A stretch of DNA of 64,000 nt, taken from NCBI RefSeq assembly GCF_041902845.1, contig NZ_CP159486.1, forward strand, positions 3,410,001 to 3,474,000, written 5' to 3'. The DNA comes from Limibacterium fermenti. GTDB lineage: Bacteria > Bacteroidota > Bacteroidia > Bacteroidales > Dysgonomonadaceae. The notes beneath the pieces are model-generated. The model searched no databases. It saw only the letters and a program-made list of their open reading frames with translations, and had not been told where the DNA came from. The translations under genes were made by a program, and so were the position numbers. This document shows, piece by piece, positions 42,811 to 51,360 of the stretch; within the stretch, counting starts at the first letter, position 1; each line of letters begins with the position of its first letter.

Positions 42811-42847
42811 AGGCAGGAGCCCCTCAACCGGTGCTCCTGCCTTTTTT
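42811..42847 (+). terminator. terminator of the M20 dipeptidase gene
   Basis: Perfect 10-bp arms AGGCAGGAGC and GCTCCTGCCT, 12-base loop and a run of six T. Confidence 0.92.
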
Positions 42848-42910
42848 GTTTTTCCGGAGAAGATACGACCACCGAAAGCGTGAAAAATAAAATAAAAAGC
42901 GCTTTCACGG

Positions 42911-42942
42911 AAAGAGGCCTTCCTTTGCAGGAAAGCCTCTTT
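42911..42942 (-). terminator. terminator of the FKBP gene pair
   Basis: A 14-bp stem (AAAGAGGCCTTCCT with AGGAAAGCCTCTTT, one mismatched pair) around a 4-base loop, 28 bases after the stop of the leftward FKBP lipoprotein. A second hairpin (GAAAGCG/CGCTTTC) and T-rich sequence follow on the minus strand. Confidence 0.85.
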
Positions 42943-42969
42943 ATCAACACGTGTATAATAATGTATCGT

Positions 42970-43974
42970 TTATTTCTTTTCGATATCGATCAATTCAACG
43001 TCGAAGATCAAGTTAGAAAACGGTTTAATCGCCTGTCTTTCTTGCGCGCCATACGCCAGGTTATAGGGAATATACAATTTCCATTTCGATCCGACCGGCA
43101 TTAACTTCAACGCTTCAGTCCATCCCGGGATCACTTGCGTTACGCCAAATACGGCGGGTTCGCCGCGATCGACGCTGCTATCGAATACGGTACCGTTGAT
43201 CAACGTACCATGATAGTGCACTTTCACTTGGTCGGTATCCGTTGGAACGGCACCCGAACCTTCTTTCACAATCTCATATTGCAATCCGCTGGGCAATGTG
43301 ACGACCCCTTCTCTTTTGGCATTATCGGCCATGAAAGCGTCACCGGCGGCAATACTGTCTTTATATTGTTCTCTTAAGTGGCTTTCCTGCGCTTCTTTGA
43401 TTTTATTTTCTACGAAAGGACCTGCTTCGGCTTTATCGATAGCCAACTTTTCATTTTTCAACGTTCCGAGCAAGCCGGCTAAGAGTTGGTCTTCGTTTAC
43501 TTTCTTCGTCGAATCGCCGGGGAAAAGTTGTTCATTAAATTGCGGCAGCATGCTTTCCGCAATTTGCGTTCCGATGCTTAGCCCTTGGATGTAAGCCGAT
43601 TTTTCTTTTCCGCCTTTAAGAGCTTCTTTCAATCCACGGATAAAATCGTTCAATTTCGGAGCATTCACCTTATTAACCGAGTCGATCTTGGCGTTGAGTT
43701 CTTTTTGTAACGCTTGTTTTTGTACCGAGTCGGTTGCAGCGGATATTCTCATCTGATAATCATACTCGATGTTAGATGAGCTCTGAAGAATACCTTGTTG
43801 TTCCAAGAAGCGGGCCAAGCCCCCTTGATCGGCTAAATTGATTCCTGTGGCATACGACAAACTATCTGTTGCATTTTTCAACGAAGTCTTTGGCGTAGAA
43901 CCGCCTCCACAAGAAACCATCAGTATTCCGCAAACAGCGAATGCGCTAAGTGCTACTAAATTTTTTCTTTTCAT
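42970..43974 (-). CDS. FKBP-type peptidyl-prolyl isomerase, exported lipoprotein
   Basis: A 334-residue protein. The signal sequence ends ILMVSCGGG, with the lipobox Cys at about 22. A helical FKBP_N dimerisation domain spans about 30-220, and the C-terminal FKBP fold (about 222-334) shows KVHYHGTLINGTVFDSSVDRGEP and VIPGWTEALKLMPVGSKWKLYIP. It catalyses proline isomerisation and acts as a chaperone, probably facing the periplasm. The upstream gene encodes a shorter paralogue without signal peptide; the FKBP domains share most key residues. Confidence 0.94.
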   Translation of the reverse strand: MKRKNLVALSAFAVCGILMVSCGGGSTPKTSLKNATDSLSYATGINLADQGGLARFLEQQGILQSSSNIEYDYQMRISAATDSVQKQALQKELNAKIDSVNKVNAPKLNDFIRGLKEALKGGKEKSAYIQGLSIGTQIAESMLPQFNEQLFPGDSTKKVNEDQLLAGLLGTLKNEKLAIDKAEAGPFVENKIKEAQESHLREQYKDSIAAGDAFMADNAKREGVVTLPSGLQYEIVKEGSGAVPTDTDQVKVHYHGTLINGTVFDSSVDRGEPAVFGVTQVIPGWTEALKLMPVGSKWKLYIPYNLAYGAQERQAIKPFSNLIFDVELIDIEKK

Positions 43975-44029
43975 TTTGTTTCTTATTAATATTAATATCT
44001 ATGTTTATTGGTTGAATGTGTGAAGTCTG

Positions 44030-44614
44030 TTATTCTATACCCAATAATTCCACATCGAAAATAAGAGTGGAATTCGGTTGGATAACCGAACCGGCGCCTT
44101 GGTTTCCATAAGCCAGATCCGACGGAATATATAAGCGCCATTTCGAGCCAACCGACATTAGTTGCAGCGCTTCCACCCATCCTTTGATGACTTGGTTGAC
44201 CCCAAAGACAGCGGGTTCTCCACGTTGTACCGAACTATCGAAAACCGTTCCGTCGATCAACGTTCCGTGGTAATGACAACGTACCCTGTCGGTTGCTTTG
44301 GGCTTTTCGCCATTTCCTTCGGCCAGCACTTCATATTGCAATCCACTCGGTAATGTGACTACCTGCTCTTTCTTTTTGTTTTCTTCCAGGAAAGCACGTC
44401 CGGTTTGTAGATTTTCCGTCTGCATTTCATCTTGTTTTTTACGAAAATAACTTTCAATGATTTGATTTGCCTGTTCTGCGCTCATGGAGGCGGGCTGATT
44501 TTCCATTATTTCGGTAAACGCTTTTACGAACGACGGTACGTCTATCGTATGCAGTCCCGAATGAATTAAATTGGATGCCATGCTCATCCCCAACGCGTAG
44601 CTTAACTGCTCCAT
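44030..44614 (-). CDS. FKBP-type peptidyl-prolyl isomerase, no signal peptide
   Basis: A 194-residue protein with a shortened FKBP_N helical domain (about 1-75, MEQLSYALGMSMASNLIHSG) and an FKBP domain (about 85-194) containing CHYHGTLIDGTVFDSSVQRGEP and VIKGWVEALQLMSVGSKWRLYIP. No export signal is present, so it is predicted to be cytosolic, although this group includes FklB-type proteins. It leads a two-gene operon; the lipoprotein paralogue follows 55 bases downstream. The tandem looks like a duplication with targeting split. Confidence 0.93.
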   Translation of the reverse strand: MEQLSYALGMSMASNLIHSGLHTIDVPSFVKAFTEIMENQPASMSAEQANQIIESYFRKKQDEMQTENLQTGRAFLEENKKKEQVVTLPSGLQYEVLAEGNGEKPKATDRVRCHYHGTLIDGTVFDSSVQRGEPAVFGVNQVIKGWVEALQLMSVGSKWRLYIPSDLAYGNQGAGSVIQPNSTLIFDVELLGIE

Positions 44615-44649
44615 GTAGTAAATCTCTTTTCTTTTTTAATTATTGACCA

Positions 44650-44657
44650 CAAAAGTA
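44650..44657 (-). promoter_or_regulatory. -7 box TACTTTTG of the FKBP pair
   Basis: Minus-strand TAnnTTTG match 36 bases upstream of the ATG at 44614. Confidence 0.6.
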
Positions 44658-44787
44658 CTATAATAATATGAATTATGCGCTAAAAATAAAATTGTTTCTT
44701 ATAGAATTTGCTTTTATCGTTTCTAAATCGCCCCTTGGCGCAATATATCCGCTCCGGAAGCCACACTTGCGACAGATTCGTTTTTTA

Positions 44788-44818
44788 TCCGTCAAACGGC
44801 GGAAAGCCGTTAAACGGG
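44788..44818. repeat. dispersed hairpin repeat, copy 3
   Basis: CCGTCAAACGGC-GGAAA-GCCGTTAAACGGG: arms of about 11 bp with two unpaired positions. It is intergenic between the divergent FKBP and dinB genes. Confidence 0.65.
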
Positions 44819-44861
44819 TTGGGCGGAGCGGATTGCGATTTGCACAATAAACTTCTAAAGT

Positions 44862-44892
44862 TTTGTGTTTAAACAAATTTCGTTTACATTTG
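44862..44892 (+). promoter_or_regulatory. full Bacteroidota promoter of dinB (TTTG-N19-TACATTTG)
   Basis: The -33 TTTG (44862-44865) and the -7 TACATTTG (44885-44892) are separated by exactly 19 bases, the expected spacing. Transcription would start at about 44897-44900, on or next to the GTG that fits the DinB N-terminus. Confidence 0.75.
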
Positions 44893-44897
44893 CAAGA

Positions 44898-45983
44898 GTG
44901 ATTCGTAAAATAATCCATATCGACATGGATGCCTTTTATGCCTCCATTGAACAACGCGACCATCCCGAATGGCGTCACCAGCCCATCGCCGTTGGCTATA
45001 GCGGGAAACGCGGTGTCGTCGCGGCCGCGAGTTACGAGGCGCGACGCTATGGGGTGCGTTCGGCAATGGCATCGGTTACGGCATTGCGCAAGTGTCCGCA
45101 ACTGATTTTTGTTGCGCCCCGTTTTAACGTATATCGCGAGGTGTCACAACAAATTATGCATATTTTCCACGAATACACCGATAAAGTAGAGCCCTTGTCA
45201 CTCGATGAAGCGTTCCTCGATGTAACGGTCAACAAAAAGGGGGCGGCATCCGCCACACTGATTGCAAAAGAAATAAAGCGAAAGATTTATGCTCAGACTC
45301 ATCTCACCTCTTCCGCCGGCGTGTCTTTTAACAAATTCCTGGCTAAAATCGCTTCGGACTATCATAAACCCGACGGAATTTATATAATACCGCCGAAAGC
45401 GGCCGAAGCGTTTGTTGAAAAACTACCGGTCGAACGGTTTTTCGGTGTGGGGAAAGTTACGGCCACACGAATGAAAGATCACGGAATCAAAACCGGATAC
45501 GACCTTAAACAATGGAGTGAACCGGACCTGACGCGGCTTTTCGGAAAGGCGGGCAGCAGTTATTACCACTTCGCTCGGGGAATCGACGAACGGGAAGTGC
45601 AGCCCGACAGAATACGCAAATCGTTAGGAGCGGAAAACACGTTTTCGGAAGATCTGTATGAAGTTGTGGATTTATTGGGGGCTCTCGATGAGATCGCCCA
45701 TGAGGTACAACGCCGTGCCGAGAAACGCCGTTTTTTCGCAAAAACGCTTACACTGAAAATAAAATATGCTGACTTTACCATTATCACCCGTAGTAAAACG
45801 GTGGATCAGTATATAAAAACCTTCGAGCAGTTGTTTGAATTGGGACAGGAGTTACTGTCGACGGTCGAGGATATTGAAGAGCGTAAGATACGCTTGATGG
45901 GCTTAACGCTGAAGAATGCCGAAACGGAATCCCCTCATTCTTCGTTTGTTCCTCTTCAACTTTCTTTCGATTTCAAAGACTGA
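44898..45983 (+). CDS. dinB: DNA polymerase IV (Y-family)
   Basis: An error-prone translesion polymerase of 361 residues. The palm has DMDAFYASIEQRDHP (about 8-22) and SLDEAFLDV, which hold the catalytic acidic residues. The finger loop AVGYSGKRGVVAAASYEARRYGV follows the first motif. HhH segments and the little-finger domain (about 235-345) complete it. The GTG at 44898 is chosen because it gives MIRKIIHIDMDAF and because the upstream TTG/ATG-like codons of the longer frame lie inside the promoter. The mRNA may be leaderless. The stop is next to a hairpin repeat. Confidence 0.93.
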   Translation: MIRKIIHIDMDAFYASIEQRDHPEWRHQPIAVGYSGKRGVVAAASYEARRYGVRSAMASVTALRKCPQLIFVAPRFNVYREVSQQIMHIFHEYTDKVEPLSLDEAFLDVTVNKKGAASATLIAKEIKRKIYAQTHLTSSAGVSFNKFLAKIASDYHKPDGIYIIPPKAAEAFVEKLPVERFFGVGKVTATRMKDHGIKTGYDLKQWSEPDLTRLFGKAGSSYYHFARGIDEREVQPDRIRKSLGAENTFSEDLYEVVDLLGALDEIAHEVQRRAEKRRFFAKTLTLKIKYADFTIITRSKTVDQYIKTFEQLFELGQELLSTVEDIEERKIRLMGLTLKNAETESPHSSFVPLQLSFDFKD

Positions 45984-45987
45984 TCTA

Positions 45988-46038
45988 TCCGTCTAACGAA
46001 TCCGTTCCGCTTGACGGATAAGAAAGCGGTTAGATAGG
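45988..46038. repeat. dispersed hairpin repeat, copy 4
   Basis: TATCCGTC...GACGGATA inner arms with outer CTATC/GATAG and CTAAC/GTTAG elements. It lies between the convergent dinB and acyltransferase genes and contains the stop codon (46030-46032) of the latter. Confidence 0.55.
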
Positions 46039-46569
46039 ATTAAAGTTTTTAGGATTCTTCGCATGAACACCCTTATAATACGACTTTATCTTTACAAGAT
46101 CGGCCTCGTAATCGCCCGTCGGATAGAAAAGATCCAAAAAAACAACCGCTTTTTTTTTATAGTCCAACGCAATCAACAAGATAGGGACACGGGCTTTTAA
46201 GGCAATATAGTAAAATCCCCTGCGCCATTCGGGAACACGTTTCCTTGTTCCCTCCGGAGTAATCGCGAGCTGAAAGTCTTCGTGCTTGTCAAACTCTTCG
46301 GCCAACGTATCGGTCATCGACTGTTTTTTATTTCGTTCGATAGGTATTCCTCCCATACTTTTAAAAAGGAGGTTAAAGGGGAAAACAAACCATTCTTTTT
46401 TTATCAGGAAGCGAGCATTACGCCCGATGGAACTATACGCAAGCTTACCGATCACAAAATCCCAGTTGCTCGTATGAGGCGCCAGGGCAATCACACATTT
46501 CGACACATCCGGCAAAATGTTTTCGATTTTCCAACCCCAAAGATTCAATAAAAAACGGCTGATTTTCAT
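46030..46569 (-). CDS. 1-acyl-glycerol-phosphate acyltransferase family protein
   Basis: A 179-residue PlsC-like protein. The acyltransferase motif is HTSNWD (about 32-37, the H-x4-D pair), then GGIPIER (about 73-79) and the third block ITPEGTRKR (about 103-111). It is shorter than the classic PlsC and lacks a clear membrane helix. It resembles the compact group seen in many Bacteroidota. The substrate could be lysophosphatidate or another lyso-lipid. The gene follows the ABC-F gene by four bases, so it is in the same operon. Confidence 0.85.
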   Translation of the reverse strand: MKISRFLLNLWGWKIENILPDVSKCVIALAPHTSNWDFVIGKLAYSSIGRNARFLIKKEWFVFPFNLLFKSMGGIPIERNKKQSMTDTLAEEFDKHEDFQLAITPEGTRKRVPEWRRGFYYIALKARVPILLIALDYKKKAVVFLDLFYPTGDYEADLVKIKSYYKGVHAKNPKNFNPI

Positions 46570-46573
46570 GCAC

Positions 46574-48511
46574 TCATTCCTTCCTATATTTTTCTATATC
46601 TAACGTCAATTGCTCCCAAGAGTTCATTTTCCGTTCTATTTTCTGTTTTAAATCGAGATACGATTGCAGAAGCGCCGTGTCCGAAGCGCCTTCGGGCGTA
46701 GCCAATTGTTGTTCCATCGACGAAAGTTGGTTTTCCATCCGGCTGATGTCATTCTCCGCCTCCCCTATTTCTTTTTCGAGTTTGCGTATTTTCCGGTTTA
46801 AATCCTTTTGTTCCTGATACGAGCGTTTATTATCCGACTCCAACGACGCCGGCTCACTCTCGGAGGCCGGCATGGAAGAGGCGATTTCGAGCTCCTGAAG
46901 GTTTTCAAGTTTCTTTTTCGAAAGGAAATCATAAATACCGCCTAAATGCTCCGTCACTTTACCGCCTCCGAACTCATATACTTTGCTGACCAGCCCATTG
47001 AGGAAATCGCGGTCGTGGGAAACAATGATGGCAGTGCCGTCGAACTCCGATATGGCTTTCTTCAAGACTTCCTTCGAGGCCATATCCAAGTGATTGGTCG
47101 GCTCGTCGAGGATAAGCAGATTCACCGGTTCGAGCAACAAGCGTATCATGGCCAAACGGCTGCGCTCGCCGCCCGACAAGACTTTTACTTTCTTCTCCGA
47201 AGCTTCTCCCCCAAACATGAACGCCCCGAGAATATCGCGAATCTTGGTACGGACATCTCCCGTCGCGACATCATCGATCGTTTCGAAGACGGTGCGGGTT
47301 TCATCCAGTAGTTGGGCTTGATTTTGCGCAAAATATCCGATTCGTACATTATGCCCCAGCTCCAACTTGCCCGTAAAATCGATCTCGCCCATTATACATT
47401 TCACCAACGTTGATTTCCCTTCGCCGTTCTTCCCGACAAAAGCGACTTTCTCTCCCCGCCGGATCATCAGGTTCACATGCGAGAAAACGGTATGGTCACC
47501 GTATTTCTTTTCCAACTTCTCAACGGTAACGGGAAAGGAGCCGGAACGGGGAGCGGGCGGGAACTTGAGGTTGAGCCGCGCCGTATCAATTTCGTCGACT
47601 TCTATACGCTCGATCTTCTCCAACTGCTTGATACGCGACTGTACCTGATTGGATTTAGTGGCTTTATAACGAAACCGTTCGATAAAGGCTTCGGTTTCCT
47701 GTATCTGCTTCTGCTGGTTTTCGTAGGCGCGTTGCTGCTGTTCGCGGCGTTCTTTTCGCAGTTCGACATATTTCGAGTAACTCACTTTATAATCATGAAT
47801 ATGCCCGAGCATGATTTCGATGGTGCGGTTGGTGACGGCATCGAGGAAGGCACGGTCGTGCGACACCAATATAAGGGAATTGCCACGGCTCGAAAGAAAG
47901 TTTTCGAGCCATTGAATGGATTCGATATCGAGATGGTTCGTCGGCTCATCCAAAAGCAAGACATCCGGTGAGCCCAACAAGATCTTCGCCAGTTCGATGC
48001 GCATTCGCCAACCGCCGCTAAATTCGCCGGTAGGACGCGTAAAGTCACTTCTTTTGAATCCGAGGCCGATGAGGGTCTTTTCCACTTCCGCCTGAAAGCT
48101 ATGCGTGTCGGACATCAAGAGTAACTCCTGCAAATCAGCCGTTCGTTGAATCAGTAACCGATAACTCTCCGACTCATAATCCGTGCGCAACTCAAGTTCG
48201 CGATGAAGTTGCTCCAGTTCTTTTTCCATTTTCATAAAATGGTCGAACGCGAGCGACACTTCGTCTACCACCGTACGCGTATTTTCGAGTTTCATTTGCT
48301 GGGGCAAATATCCGATGGAGACTTCTTTTGGGCGCGAAACACAGCCTTTGGTCGGTTGTTGGTAACCGGCAATCAGTTTAAGCAGCGTCGATTTTCCGGC
48401 TCCGTTCTTGCCCACGAGCGCCACCCGTTCGTTTTTATTCAATACGAACGATATTTCGTCGAGCAACGTAAAACCGCCGAATTCGACGGAGAGATTTTCT
48501 ACGGAGACCAT
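46574..48511 (-). CDS. ABC-F family ATPase (ribosome-associated, Uup-like)
   Basis: A 645-residue soluble protein with two ABC domains and no membrane part. Walker A motifs are GKNGAGKST (about 37-45) and GKNGEGKST (about 357-365); signature motifs are EFSGGWRMR and VLSGGERSR; Walker B motifs are VLLLDEPTNHLD and LLILDEPTNHLD. The inter-domain linker is long and charged, and the C-terminal coiled coil (about 565-640) resembles Uup. Such proteins bind the ribosomal E site and relieve stalling; some give antibiotic protection. Which applies here cannot be told. Confidence 0.93.
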   Translation of the reverse strand: MVSVENLSVEFGGFTLLDEISFVLNKNERVALVGKNGAGKSTLLKLIAGYQQPTKGCVSRPKEVSIGYLPQQMKLENTRTVVDEVSLAFDHFMKMEKELEQLHRELELRTDYESESYRLLIQRTADLQELLLMSDTHSFQAEVEKTLIGLGFKRSDFTRPTGEFSGGWRMRIELAKILLGSPDVLLLDEPTNHLDIESIQWLENFLSSRGNSLILVSHDRAFLDAVTNRTIEIMLGHIHDYKVSYSKYVELRKERREQQQRAYENQQKQIQETEAFIERFRYKATKSNQVQSRIKQLEKIERIEVDEIDTARLNLKFPPAPRSGSFPVTVEKLEKKYGDHTVFSHVNLMIRRGEKVAFVGKNGEGKSTLVKCIMGEIDFTGKLELGHNVRIGYFAQNQAQLLDETRTVFETIDDVATGDVRTKIRDILGAFMFGGEASEKKVKVLSGGERSRLAMIRLLLEPVNLLILDEPTNHLDMASKEVLKKAISEFDGTAIIVSHDRDFLNGLVSKVYEFGGGKVTEHLGGIYDFLSKKKLENLQELEIASSMPASESEPASLESDNKRSYQEQKDLNRKIRKLEKEIGEAENDISRMENQLSSMEQQLATPEGASDTALLQSYLDLKQKIERKMNSWEQLTLDIEKYRKE

Positions 48512-48521
48512 TGTCTGTTCG

Positions 48522-49892
48522 TCAGTTTTTTGTAATCAATTTGTCTATTAGTTGCCGTATGGTAAAAAGAGCTTGTTCGCCCGATTTCATATCCTTTAAA
48601 GCAATTTTGTCTGCGGCCATTTCATCTTCGCCGACAATCGCCACATACGGGATACGATTGTTATCGGCATAAGTCATTTGTTTCTTCATTTTCGCCGCAT
48701 CCGGATAAATTTCGGTACGGATGCCGTTCTTTCTTAATTCGGAAAGGATAGGCAGGATGTAAGCCTGTTCGCGTTCGCCGAAGTTCACGAAAAGAATATC
48801 GGTTCCACGCGTATAATCTTCGGGAAAAAGATCGAGTTGATTCAAGACATCGAAAATCCGGTCGGCGCCGAAGGAAATGCCGACCCCCGAAACACCCGGA
48901 AGGCCGAAAATACCGGTTAGATTGTCATATCGGCCGCCACCGGTAATGCTCCCGATTTGCACATCGAGCGCTTTTACTTCGATAATGGCCCCCGTGTAAT
49001 AATTCAAGCCTCGGGCGAGCGTCAGATCCAGTTCAAGCTCATTTCTCAACGACAGCCGTTGCATGTCGGCAAGGATTGTTTCGAGTTCCTCCACGCCTTT
49101 CAGTCCGGTAGCAGATGAAGCCAAAACATTTTTCAACGTGGCGATTTTTTCGTCATTCGTTCCATGCAAGCCGATGATCGGTTGCAACGTATCGACCGCT
49201 TCTTGTGAAATTCCTTTGGCCAGCAACTCTTCATTCACTTTTTCGATACCGATCTTATCGAGTTTATCGATTGCTACGGTAATGTCGGTGATCTTATCGC
49301 CTTCGCCCATAATTTCGGCGATACCCGAAAGGATCTTCCGGTTGTTTAACTTGATTAATACCCGAATCCGGAAACGCGAAAAGACCTCGTCGATAATTTG
49401 AAGCAGTTCCACTTCGTTGAGTAACGAATCGGATCCGACGATATCCGCATCGCATTGGAAAAACTCGCGATAGCGGCCTTTCTGCGGCTTATCGGCGCGC
49501 CATACCGGTTGTATCTGAAAACGCCTGAACGGGAAGGTGATCTCATTGCGATGCATCACCACATAGCGGGCAAAGGGAACGGTAAGGTCGTAGCGAAGGC
49601 CTTTTTCGGCAATTTTGGCCGCCGCTTTCGCCGCGCTGACGTCCTCCGATAAATCGGACGGCTCGAGGTTGGAAAGGAAGTCGCCGGAATTGAGGATTTT
49701 AAATAATAACTTATCCCCTTCTTCGCCGTATTTACCCATTAAAGTCGATAAATTTTCCATCGCCGGCGTTTCTATTTGACGGAAGCCGTACAAATGATAC
49801 ACCTCTTTGATCGTCTCGAATATATAATTGCGTTTCGCCATCTCTTCAGGTGAAAAATCGCGTGTTCCTTTCGGAATGGAAGGTTTCTGCAT
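48522..49892 (-). CDS. hisS: histidyl-tRNA synthetase
   Basis: Class II aminoacyl-tRNA synthetase, 456 residues from the chosen ATG. It begins MQKPSIPKGTRDF, the normal N-terminus. Motif 2 is in FRRFQIQPVWRADKPQKGRYREF, the histidine-specific LARGLNYYTGAIIE is present, and motif 3 is GVGISFGADRI. The anticodon-binding domain covers about 360-456. A longer frame to 49937 would run upstream of the TATCTTTG promoter at 49919-49926, so the ATG at 49892 is firm. Confidence 0.96.
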   Translation of the reverse strand: MQKPSIPKGTRDFSPEEMAKRNYIFETIKEVYHLYGFRQIETPAMENLSTLMGKYGEEGDKLLFKILNSGDFLSNLEPSDLSEDVSAAKAAAKIAEKGLRYDLTVPFARYVVMHRNEITFPFRRFQIQPVWRADKPQKGRYREFFQCDADIVGSDSLLNEVELLQIIDEVFSRFRIRVLIKLNNRKILSGIAEIMGEGDKITDITVAIDKLDKIGIEKVNEELLAKGISQEAVDTLQPIIGLHGTNDEKIATLKNVLASSATGLKGVEELETILADMQRLSLRNELELDLTLARGLNYYTGAIIEVKALDVQIGSITGGGRYDNLTGIFGLPGVSGVGISFGADRIFDVLNQLDLFPEDYTRGTDILFVNFGEREQAYILPILSELRKNGIRTEIYPDAAKMKKQMTYADNNRIPYVAIVGEDEMAADKIALKDMKSGEQALFTIRQLIDKLITKN

Positions 49893-49918
49893 CGTCTTTG
49901 TTCTTTTTTTTGGAATTG

Positions 49919-49926
49919 CAAAGATA
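49919..49926 (-). promoter_or_regulatory. hisS -7 box TATCTTTG
   Basis: Exact consensus on the minus strand, 27 bases upstream of the hisS ATG, giving a leader near 15-20 bases. Confidence 0.75.
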
Positions 49927-50017
49927 ACATCTACCAAACGATTTCACCTCATCGCCGTTAAACAAATTTGCACCGGCGTATTAAAGACAAGGGATTTTTC
50001 AACTTGTTAGAAAACCG

Positions 50018-50284
50018 TTACATGACATGTTGGACACTTTCCCATTCCGGGAAAGTTTGTTGCACGACGTGTTGGGCACTTTCCCACTATGGGAAAGTCA
50101 TTACATGAGGTGTTTGACGCCGTCGCACCGGAAGAAACTGTTTTGCACAACGTGCAGGGCATTTTCGGATAATCCGAAAGCCTCTTGCATCACATGCAGA
50201 GTACTTTCGGACGCGTCGAAAGTATGTTGCATCACTTGTCGGGCACTTTCGGACAAGCCGAAAGCTGTTGCATGACGTGCAAGC
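50018..50284. repeat. tandem array of 42-bp double-hairpin units, array B (6 units and a partial)
   Basis: Units begin at 50018, 50060, 50101, 50143, 50185 and 50227, with a partial at 50268; lengths are 42, 41, 42, 42, 42 and 41. Each unit has two dyads about 21 bp apart. Dyad 1 takes forms such as TGCAC-AAC-GTGCA, TGCAT-CAC-ATGCA, ACATG-A-CATGT and CACG-A-CGTG. Dyad 2 takes forms such as CTTTCCC...GGGAAAG and TTTCGGA...TCCGAAA. Arms change together between units. Unit 3 (50101) is the most degenerate. The array lies between the crtB stop and the hisS promoter. The rest of that 480-base gap holds no gene. Confidence 0.85.
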
Positions 50285-50376
50285 TAGCGGATTCTTCCCG
50301 GACGGATGGAAACGTGTGAATGTAACTCCGGTTATGGATGTATACCTGAGAAAATATTTCCGCAGAAAGCCACCGT

Positions 50377-51360
50377 TTATAAGGGATGGTTCTCTTCGAA
50401 ATGAAGAATGATTTGTCGAACATGTTCTTTGACTTCAGCGGCTGTCGGATTTAATTCTTCCGTTGTAAAACCACCCTCTTCCCAATCAATACGATCAAAA
50501 ACCAACGTATATAATCCGAAAATAATCTCAAGACTCAACCGGCTGCAAGGCTCGAGCAGGGGTCCAATTTCTCGAATAACCTCTTTTGTTTTGAGTCGAT
50601 ATTTGTCTGCCTCAATATAAAGTTCGCGAATACATTCCCGGAAATCTCTTGTTATTTCGCCACCTTGAGCCATGCAGCGTAACTTCTCGCGATCGAGATT
50701 ATATTTCATCAAAAGGTCATCCGGAAAATAATTAAGGTGATTACGATGATCTTTCATGAAATCACGGATAATATGAACCAGATAACTAAAAATAGCACAA
50801 GGTGCGGCGGCCTCTTTCACAGAGAACGCCGGTAAGAGGTATGCTCCTTCCTGATGCCGTAGACCACACAGATGAACAAAGATAGAAGCCGGCGCGACGG
50901 AAGCGCCGACGGCATAATCCAGGAAAGCCGGAAAGGTAGGGAATCCGTCATGATAAATATCATAAATCATCGATCGGGCAAAGTCTTCAAACGGCCAGAA
51001 AGGTATCTGAAAGGTGCGAATCGTTTCGATAACATCATTACACATCGGATTTGCATTTTCCCCGGAATGTAATATCCGGTTTATCCACGTATGGACTTCC
51101 GCCTCAAATAGGGGTTTATCATCCGGAGCAATCGTTTGATGTTCGGTTTTATAATTATCGATCAAATCATCGATCGCACGCATAAATTTATAACAATTCT
51201 TCGCCGCACGGTATTTATTCTCCTCCCAAAACCGCGCAGCGATCAGGATATTCGGATGATCGACTATTTTTTCAAAATCGATGGAATAAAAAGTATCCCA
51301 ATACCGACGCTTATTGCCGTTTGTTTCCGAGTTCATTTTAGTCGCATCATTGTTTTTCAT
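50377..51360 (-). CDS. crtB: phytoene/squalene synthase family protein
   Basis: A 327-residue trans-isoprenyl synthase for head-to-head condensation of two prenyl diphosphates. The first Asp-rich motif is DDLID (64-68) and the second is DFMKD (200-204) within HIIRDFMKDHRNHLNYFP, both needed for magnesium-diphosphate binding. CrtB is favoured over squalene synthase because the gene overlaps crtI by four bases. Whether the product is C40 phytoene or C30 diapophytoene cannot be judged. No GGPP synthase, cyclase or ketolase gene is in the window. It ends a phoH-crtI-crtB run, followed by array B. Confidence 0.87.
   Translation of the reverse strand: MKNNDATKMNSETNGNKRRYWDTFYSIDFEKIVDHPNILIAARFWEENKYRAAKNCYKFMRAIDDLIDNYKTEHQTIAPDDKPLFEAEVHTWINRILHSGENANPMCNDVIETIRTFQIPFWPFEDFARSMIYDIYHDGFPTFPAFLDYAVGASVAPASIFVHLCGLRHQEGAYLLPAFSVKEAAAPCAIFSYLVHIIRDFMKDHRNHLNYFPDDLLMKYNLDREKLRCMAQGGEITRDFRECIRELYIEADKYRLKTKEVIREIGPLLEPCSRLSLEIIFGLYTLVFDRIDWEEGGFTTEELNPTAAEVKEHVRQIILHFEENHPL

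Noticed and set aside
50027..50275. 82-residue ORF across array B with Cys-rich 14-residue repeats
   Set aside because: Two units are 41 bp, so the frame shifts within the array; there is no promoter or start context, and the dyad pattern explains the sequence better than coding.
50018..50284. Possible CRISPR array
   Set aside because: Units abut with no unique spacers, the repeats vary, and no cas gene is present in the window.
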